Shown here piece by piece: positions 59,279-64,000 of a stretch of 64,000 nt of DNA (the first letter of the stretch is position 1; each line of letters begins with the position of its first letter). Where the stretch lies: positions 1 through 64,000 of IMG/VR virus record IMGVR_UViG_3300011115_000717; one strand, written 5' to 3'. The DNA is from a virus. Both the position numbers and the translations under genes were made by a program. Under the pieces are notes generated by a model, which saw nothing but the letters and a program-made list of their open reading frames with translations, ran no database searches and was not told the DNA's origin.

Positions 59279-59797
59279 ATGTTCTTAGACTACTTTAAAG
59301 TTTCTCCAAATATTCCAGATCCAAACTTTCAGACCAAAATGTCTGCCTGCTTTGATCTAGCCGCATATATTCCATCTACTGAAAAAGTAAAAATTTATGA
59401 TGGAAAAAAGGAAAATTCCTTTCTTCCAGATCATGATGGAGAAAAAGGTCAAGATTACATCACCCTAATGCCTTCTGAAAGGGCTCTAATTCGCACAGGC
59501 TTGACTTTTAACGTGCCCCAAGGATATTCTGTCCGAATACACCCTAGATCAGGAATGGCTCTTAAATACGGTCTTACGCTTGCAAATTGCGAAGGCGTAG
59601 TCGATGAAGATTACACCTATGAGACCAAAATTATCATGATCAATACTAGCACAGATCCTGTCAGAATCTATAATAGAGATAGAATTGCACAGGCTGAACT
59701 CGTAAAGTATGAACAGCCAACGCTAATGGAAATTTATACAGAACCGAGTCTCAAGTCAGACCGTATCGGTGGGTTCGGTAGTACTGGAATCAGTTGA
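59279..59797 (+). CDS. dut: trimeric dUTPase
   Basis: A 172-residue dUTP diphosphatase that removes dUTP and supplies dUMP for dTTP synthesis. Family motifs in order: motif 1 ACFDLAA near residues 23-29; motif 2 PRSGMALKYGL near residues 90-100; motif 3 LANCEGVVDEDY near residues 102-113 (catalytic Asp and Tyr); motif 4 RDRIAQAEL near residues 136-144; motif 5 RIGGFGSTG near residues 162-170. An insert of about 25 residues sits between motifs 1 and 2. Its last 42 bases overlap the convergent lipoprotein gene. Confidence 0.9.
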   Translation: MFLDYFKVSPNIPDPNFQTKMSACFDLAAYIPSTEKVKIYDGKKENSFLPDHDGEKGQDYITLMPSERALIRTGLTFNVPQGYSVRIHPRSGMALKYGLTLANCEGVVDEDYTYETKIIMINTSTDPVRIYNRDRIAQAELVKYEQPTLMEIYTEPSLKSDRIGGFGSTGIS

Positions 59798-60025
59798 TTT
59801 CTTTTTAGAAAATTTAATTGATTTAAATTCTTTCCAGACTAACCAAACTACGAATACGACAACTGGAAAATACCAGAATGCCCATTCGGATGCTTTGTCT
59901 GGAGTATTGAAAAAAGAATTTTCAGAGACTGTGTGAATATGTTCACCAGTCTTTGTCTTTAATGTGACAAATTCAGGACTAGTACATGAGGCGAGAAAGA
60001 GAATGATTGGAAGTAAATATTTCAT
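59756..60025 (-). CDS. small lipoprotein with transmembrane segment (possible spanin)
   Basis: An 89-residue protein. Residues 1-15 form a lipoprotein signal (LLPIILFLASC) ending at a lipobox Cys near residue 14; residues 48-66 (WAFWYFPVVVFVVWLVWKEF region) form a transmembrane helix, followed by a basic and Ser/Thr-rich tail. One lipid anchor plus one transmembrane segment is the topology of single-gene spanins that fuse the two membranes at lysis, but the linker of about 33 residues is short. It overlaps the 60022 gene by four bases and the dUTPase gene antisense by 42 bases. Confidence 0.55.
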   Translation of the reverse strand: MKYLLPIILFLASCTSPEFVTLKTKTGEHIHTVSENSFFNTPDKASEWAFWYFPVVVFVVWLVWKEFKSIKFSKKKSTDSSTTEPTDTV

Positions 60026-60453
60026 TTGTTGCTCCCTGCTGCTGAACCAAAGTAGAACCCAACAACGGCAAGTAGAACTTGACGATTTTCTTCTGCTAAG
60101 AAATATCCTGGAATTTCAATAAAGTATTTACGAGTTGTTTCTGGAATGAATCCAAAGATAGCATCTGGTTGTTTCTGTGAAATTTCTACAAAGGTAGGAA
60201 TACCAAAGAACGGTAAGACGAATGGAGCAGCCACAACTGCAAATAGGCAAGCAAGTACAATAAGACGACGAACATTCTTACCTACATCTATTGGAACTCG
60301 TTGAACAGCCTTATCTTGATTTTCAGTAGTTTGAGTATTTGCTTTGAGCATTTGCTCAAACATCTCTTTTTGATCCTGAGCCCGTTGAGCCCAGTACTTG
60401 AAAAGAAACCCAGTAGCAGTTCCACCAATTAATGATATGAGTTGTTCAGACAT
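60022..60453 (-). CDS. membrane protein, holin-like
   Basis: A 143-residue protein with three hydrophobic stretches: residues 5-20 (LISLIGGTATGFLFKYW), 66-92 (LIVLACLFAVVAAPFVLPFFG), and 124-140 (LLAVVGFYFGSAAG), separated by a charged helix (RAQDQKEMFEQML). Three-helix holins that open the inner membrane for lysis have this layout. It is followed by the lipoprotein gene and preceded by a membrane GAF-like gene, all minus strand. No endolysin is adjacent, so the lysis role is inferred. Confidence 0.55.
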   Translation of the reverse strand: MSEQLISLIGGTATGFLFKYWAQRAQDQKEMFEQMLKANTQTTENQDKAVQRVPIDVGKNVRRLIVLACLFAVVAAPFVLPFFGIPTFVEISQKQPDAIFGFIPETTRKYFIEIPGYFLAEENRQVLLAVVGFYFGSAAGSNK

Positions 60454-60461
60454 AATATACC

Positions 60462-61088
60462 TCAGTTCTTTTGATGTGAAAGTTGAATCTCAATCGACTC
60501 TTTGATAGCCTTAAAATGTTTCATTAAAATTTCTTCTTCTAGTTGTGGCTCAAAGTCTTCATGCCATTGAAGTAAAATAAATCCAATATTAATACCTTTA
60601 TTTTTTAAAGGAAGACATGCATAATCTGATACATTTTCATCTTCAAAGAACCCTTTGGTGTAACTTTCAGGTAATGACCGAAGAGGATAAATTAAATTTT
60701 TATTATCTAAAACATGGACCAATAAGGGAATAAACATAGAACATAAACTTGCTTTTAATTTTATTACCTGTGAGTTGTATCCTTTATGAGAGGATTCATG
60801 TGTTACAGAAAATTTACGCATGGAAATTCCATCCATAAAATAATCTCCATTATGAAACTGTAAAATGCTTGCTCTCATGCACTTTGTGGTAACTCTAAGT
60901 TCTGTTAATAATTCGTGTATTTCTGTATGAATTTCAATAAAATTATCTGTTTTTATTCTAGACTTTACAAATTTCATAATTCCATATACACCCCCGATCA
61001 CACCTACCATAATAAGAGAAATAATGTCTATAAATTTGGTATAATCGATGAGAGATAACAGCATATATTGAAACTCCATTGGGCGCAT
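60462..61088 (-). CDS. membrane-anchored GAF-like domain protein
   Basis: A 208-residue protein (or 205 from the second Met at 61079, which fits the late box better). A hydrophobic segment (IDIISLIMVGVIGGVYGIM) lies near residues 20-38, then a soluble domain with TTKCMRASILQFHNGDYFMD and DGISMRKFSVTHESS, and a strand pair ACLPLKNKGINIGFILLQW. The ...R.S...QFHNG... pattern is found in GAF-like domain proteins of large phages, whose roles are unknown. It leads the minus-strand membrane operon. Confidence 0.6.
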   Translation of the reverse strand: MRPMEFQYMLLSLIDYTKFIDIISLIMVGVIGGVYGIMKFVKSRIKTDNFIEIHTEIHELLTELRVTTKCMRASILQFHNGDYFMDGISMRKFSVTHESSHKGYNSQVIKLKASLCSMFIPLLVHVLDNKNLIYPLRSLPESYTKGFFEDENVSDYACLPLKNKGINIGFILLQWHEDFEPQLEEEILMKHFKAIKESIEIQLSHQKN

Positions 61089-61091
61089 TAA

Positions 61092-61099
61092 TATTTATA
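61092..61099 (-). promoter_or_regulatory. late-promoter box TATAAATA (minus strand)
   Basis: Exact late box on the minus strand; predicted start about 61086, which would favour ATG 61079 for the GAF-like gene. It sits just beside the plus-strand sigma70 promoter at 61103. Confidence 0.65.
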
Positions 61100-61102
61100 T
61101 TC

Positions 61103-61130
61103 TTGACTATGGGGTGTAATGTGGTATAAT
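61103..61130 (+). promoter_or_regulatory. sigma70-type promoter before the small gene and gp43
   Basis: TTGACT (61103-61108), 16 bases, TATAAT (61125-61130), then seven bases to ATG 61138. Confidence 0.78.
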
Positions 61131-61137
61131 ATACACC

Positions 61138-61458
61138 ATGAATAAAGATGAATTGTTCCACCTACACGAAGACATTTGCCGTCGTGCCTTAGTTATAATG
61201 CGGGCAAAATCCGCCGATTACTCCTCTGGATCAGACCCTTTTGCTAACTTTAAGCGAGGAGAGATACTGGGGTTTGCGAGTGCCGAAGAGGGGTTAATGT
61301 TGCGAGTAGTCGATAAAATCTCACGTATTTCCACTTTTCTTAAGAAGGGTGAACTAAAAGTGGGAAATGAGAGTGTTCAAGACAGTATTCTTGATGTTAT
61401 TAATTATATGATTTTACTTCAGGGGTTGTTGACAGATAAAGAAACCAAATCATTATGA
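61138..61458 (+). CDS. small all-alpha NTP-pyrophosphatase-like protein (DUF1599 type)
   Basis: A 106-residue helical protein. AKSADYSSGSDPFANFKRG near residues 23-41, VVDKISRISTFLKKGE near residues 57-72 and QDSILDVINYMILLQGL near residues 81-97 match the small MazG-like/DUF1599 proteins that hydrolyse nucleoside triphosphates. It likely acts in nucleotide metabolism together with the nearby dUTPase. It starts leaderless under a sigma70 promoter and overlaps the polymerase gene by four bases. Confidence 0.72.
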   Translation: MNKDELFHLHEDICRRALVIMRAKSADYSSGSDPFANFKRGEILGFASAEEGLMLRVVDKISRISTFLKKGELKVGNESVQDSILDVINYMILLQGLLTDKETKSL

Positions 61459-63962
61459 AATTTTATACAGCATGTGCTCTTAAAGGGAACAAGGTTCTTG
61501 TTCGTGGATATCGTAATGGTGCCCGTTTTACGGACACTGTTTCATTTAAGCCCTCGCTGTACGTTCGTACCGACAAACCAACCAAGTATACCACTTTGAC
61601 AGGTGTCAAGGTTGGTCGTATTGAGTTTGAGACATTATACGAATGTCGTAAATTTCTTGACCAATACAGAGAACTAGATGATTGCCCGATTTATGGAAAC
61701 ACTGATTTCATTACTCAATATATCATGGAGACTTATGCGTCTGAGGTGGAATACGATCTTTCCAAGATCAAAGTAGCCTACTTGGACCTTGAATGTGAGA
61801 CGGAAGGTGGATTCCCTAATCTTGATGCGCCTAATGAACGCATCAACTTGGTGACGATTCGTATCTCTGGTGTTAATTATGTTATCACCATGAAGCCCGT
61901 CAAACTTCCGGACTGTAAAGTTATTTTAGTTGCTTCTGAAAAAGAATTGATTAAAAAGATTTTTGATATTTTGAAACACTGCGACCCAGATATTTTGACT
62001 GGGTGGAATATCAAACTGTTTGACATGCCTTATATCATTGGTCGTGCAAAACTATTCTTTGATGAAAAAGAAATTCAAGGATGGATGCCATTTGGGCTGA
62101 TGAAAATGCGTATTACTAATATTGGTGGTAAAGATTATACACTATATGAGTTTCCAGGATATACTATTCTCGATTACATGGATTTGTATAAGAAGTTTTC
62201 CGGAACTAACCAAGAGAGTTATGCCCTAAATAATATAGCAAAGGTAGAACTAGATGAACAAAAACTGGACTATACCGAGTATGGGTCATTGCGTGAGTTT
62301 TATACGCAAAACTTTCAAAAGTTTGCTGAGTACAATATCCAAGACGTGGTCTTGGTTGAGCGACTTGAGGATAAATTAAAGTTAATTGATCTTGCTGTTT
62401 CGATTGCATATGAAGCCAAGATCACCTTTGATACAGTCTTCTTTGCTACACGTATTTGGGAAACCATTTGTTGTGACTATCTTGCCAAACAAAACATTGT
62501 TCCACCACTAAAGACTAAGTACGCCAAGGACGAGCAGTTCATTGGTGCATATGTCAAGGATGTTATTCCGGGTCTGTATAAAAATGTTGTGAGTTTCGAT
62601 GCAACATCTCTATATCCATCTATTATCATTGGTTGGAACATTTCACCCGAGACATGTATTGTCAAGAATTCATCATTGAATGCGGATGACTTTTTGCGTA
62701 GCAAGCGCAAAGAGATTCCAGACATGATTCAAGATGCTGTTGATCAGAATGCATGTTTGGCATGTAATGGTTCAGTCTTCTCAAATACTGTTAAGGGATT
62801 CATTCCTACTTTGATTGAGATTACTTTTAATCAGCGTCAGGAAGCCAAGAAGAAGATGATCAAGTTGGAGAAGGAATACGAGATCTCGAAAGATAAGAAT
62901 CTTATTCCATTGATTGCTGCGCTTAAGATTCGCCAATCTGTGAAGAAGATTTTGGCTAACAGTCTTTATGGTTGTCTCGGTAATCCTGCCTTCACATACT
63001 CATCACCAGAACTTGCAACAGCAGTGACTGTTACGGGTCAGGTTATCATTCGCTCTGCTGAAGAACAAATGAATGCTTATATCAATAAGGTGATGAAAAA
63101 TAAAATTACAAAGGATTATGTCATTGCCGTTGATACGGATTCTGTTTATCTAAATCTTGAAGATATTATTTTTAGAGTCTCAGAAGGTAGTCCTATTAAA
63201 GATGTCACTTCCTTCATCGATAATATTTGTGAAAACAATATTCAAAAAGAATTAAGTGGGAGTATGAGCCTACTTACAACTAAATTGAATTGTCTCTCTA
63301 ATAAAATTGTATTTAAGCGCGAAGCAATTGCATCAGTTGGACTGTTTGTTGCCAAAAAGAAATATGCATTGCTGTTAAATGATCTTGAAGGTATTCGTTT
63401 TAGTGAACCTAAGCTAAAGATCATGGGTCTTGAATCTGTTCGCAGTAGTACCCCGGGTATCGTTAGAGCAAAACTCAAAGAGTGTATCATGATTATTATG
63501 ACACAGAATGAGGACAAGTTACGTAAGTATGTGAATACATTTTACGATGAATTTATCAAGTTACCTATTGAGGATATTGCATCACCAAGAGGAGTTAAAG
63601 GTATTTCAAAGTACACGAGTAATGCTGATATATATAAAGGTGGTACACCAATAGCAACAAAGGCAGCACTGTTACATAATGCATATGTCAAAAAAATGCA
63701 TATCGATAAAACAGTTCCGTCTATCAAAGAAAATGATAAAATTAAATTTGTCTTTGTAAAGGTCCCAAACCCATATGGAACCAATGGCAAAGATGGTGTG
63801 ATGGGATTCATCAATAAATGCCCACCAGAATTTGAATTGAAAAAATATATTGATTTAGAGAAACAGTTTGAAAAAACCTTTTATGAACCTCTTGACAATA
63901 TTTTACAAGTTATTAAATGGTCGATCAGTAACAAAATTACACTTGAATCTTTTTTTGGATAA
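61455..63962 (+). CDS. gp43: family B DNA polymerase gp43
   Basis: An 835-residue replicative polymerase (T4 gp43 is 898). Exonuclease motifs: AYLDLECETEGG near residues 109-120, LTGWNIKLFDMPYI near residues 181-194, and YNIQDVVLVERL near residues 293-304. Polymerase motifs: SFDATSLYPSIIIGW near residues 380-394, KKILANSLYGCLGNP near residues 497-511, and AVDTDSVYLNL near residues 558-568. The C-terminal end has a Phe-rich tail (LESFFG) that, in T4, contacts the clamp. It overlaps the upstream gene by four bases. T4 has regA directly upstream; here they are 10.7 kb apart. Confidence 0.97.
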   Translation: MKFYTACALKGNKVLVRGYRNGARFTDTVSFKPSLYVRTDKPTKYTTLTGVKVGRIEFETLYECRKFLDQYRELDDCPIYGNTDFITQYIMETYASEVEYDLSKIKVAYLDLECETEGGFPNLDAPNERINLVTIRISGVNYVITMKPVKLPDCKVILVASEKELIKKIFDILKHCDPDILTGWNIKLFDMPYIIGRAKLFFDEKEIQGWMPFGLMKMRITNIGGKDYTLYEFPGYTILDYMDLYKKFSGTNQESYALNNIAKVELDEQKLDYTEYGSLREFYTQNFQKFAEYNIQDVVLVERLEDKLKLIDLAVSIAYEAKITFDTVFFATRIWETICCDYLAKQNIVPPLKTKYAKDEQFIGAYVKDVIPGLYKNVVSFDATSLYPSIIIGWNISPETCIVKNSSLNADDFLRSKRKEIPDMIQDAVDQNACLACNGSVFSNTVKGFIPTLIEITFNQRQEAKKKMIKLEKEYEISKDKNLIPLIAALKIRQSVKKILANSLYGCLGNPAFTYSSPELATAVTVTGQVIIRSAEEQMNAYINKVMKNKITKDYVIAVDTDSVYLNLEDIIFRVSEGSPIKDVTSFIDNICENNIQKELSGSMSLLTTKLNCLSNKIVFKREAIASVGLFVAKKKYALLLNDLEGIRFSEPKLKIMGLESVRSSTPGIVRAKLKECIMIIMTQNEDKLRKYVNTFYDEFIKLPIEDIASPRGVKGISKYTSNADIYKGGTPIATKAALLHNAYVKKMHIDKTVPSIKENDKIKFVFVKVPNPYGTNGKDGVMGFINKCPPEFELKKYIDLEKQFEKTFYEPLDNILQVIKWSISNKITLESFFG

Positions 63963-64000
63963 TACATCAGAACGGAATGTTAAGAAATGGTAAAGACCTT

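Noticed and set aside
63963-64000. Gene start after the polymerase
   Set aside because: Only 38 bases remain; a short AT-rich stretch with no clear start or terminator can be judged.

Overview
The window is a 64 kb piece of a large T4-like (myovirus) phage genome. The direct evidence is a nearly complete T4-type head, neck and tail block plus a T4-type replication and recombination block: gp43, gp44, gp45, gp62, gp46, gp47, gp32, UvsW, UvsY, RegA, the late sigma factor gp55 and its coactivator gp33. The gene order (4, 48/53, hub genes, 25, 6, 13-14-15-16-17-18-19-20, prohead genes, 21, 22, 23) resembles the marine and freshwater relatives of T4 more than T4 itself; that placement is inference. 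The DNA is AT-rich. There are no photosynthesis genes, tRNAs, introns, insertion sequences or CRISPR arrays that I could see, so the host is unknown. Near-consensus sigma70 promoters suggest a host with an ordinary housekeeping sigma factor.

Layout. 1-3.7 kb: small unknown genes, one LSm-like protein and two minus-strand putative virion proteins. 3.8-5.0 kb: gp33 and gp32. 5.0-7.6 kb (minus): baseplate hub and assembly genes, a tube-fold protein and head-completion gp4. 7.6-15.2 kb (plus): baseplate genes. 15.2-19.6 kb: neck and terminase. 19.6-22.7 kb: sheath and two tail-tube-like proteins. 22.7-28.7 kb: portal, prohead core, protease, scaffold and major capsid, closed by a bidirectional terminator. 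28.7-31.9 kb (minus): another tube-like protein, a second LSm-like protein, UvsW and UvsY. 32.0-44.8 kb: a 15-gene sugar cluster (glycosyltransferases, methyltransferases, GDP-mannose dehydratase). 44.8-50.8 kb: gp55-47-46-x-45-44-62-regA. 50.8-59.2 kb: a glycosyltransferase with a helical-repeat region and five tail-fibre-like genes. 59.3-61.4 kb: dUTPase, a minus-strand membrane-protein module (possible lysis genes) and a small NTP-pyrophosphatase-like gene. 61.5-64.0 kb: DNA polymerase gp43.

How the genes work together. Early and replication genes carry sigma70-like promoters; gp55 and gp33 would then redirect RNA polymerase to late boxes of the form (C/T/G/A)(T/A)(A/T)AAATA, seen upstream of many structural genes. 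In both promoter classes the predicted transcription start often falls on or within about three bases of the start codon, which implies many leaderless mRNAs. The clearest regulatory structures are a hairpin that hides the regA ribosome-binding site and contains the gp62 stop codon, two hairpins in the gp32 leader, divergent promoters around a 16-bp palindrome between uvsY and the sugar cluster, and a hairpin that buries the start codon of the collagen-like fibre gene. The sugar cluster is the largest accessory system. It could make and attach a 6-deoxyhexose-containing glycan to the host surface or to virion proteins.
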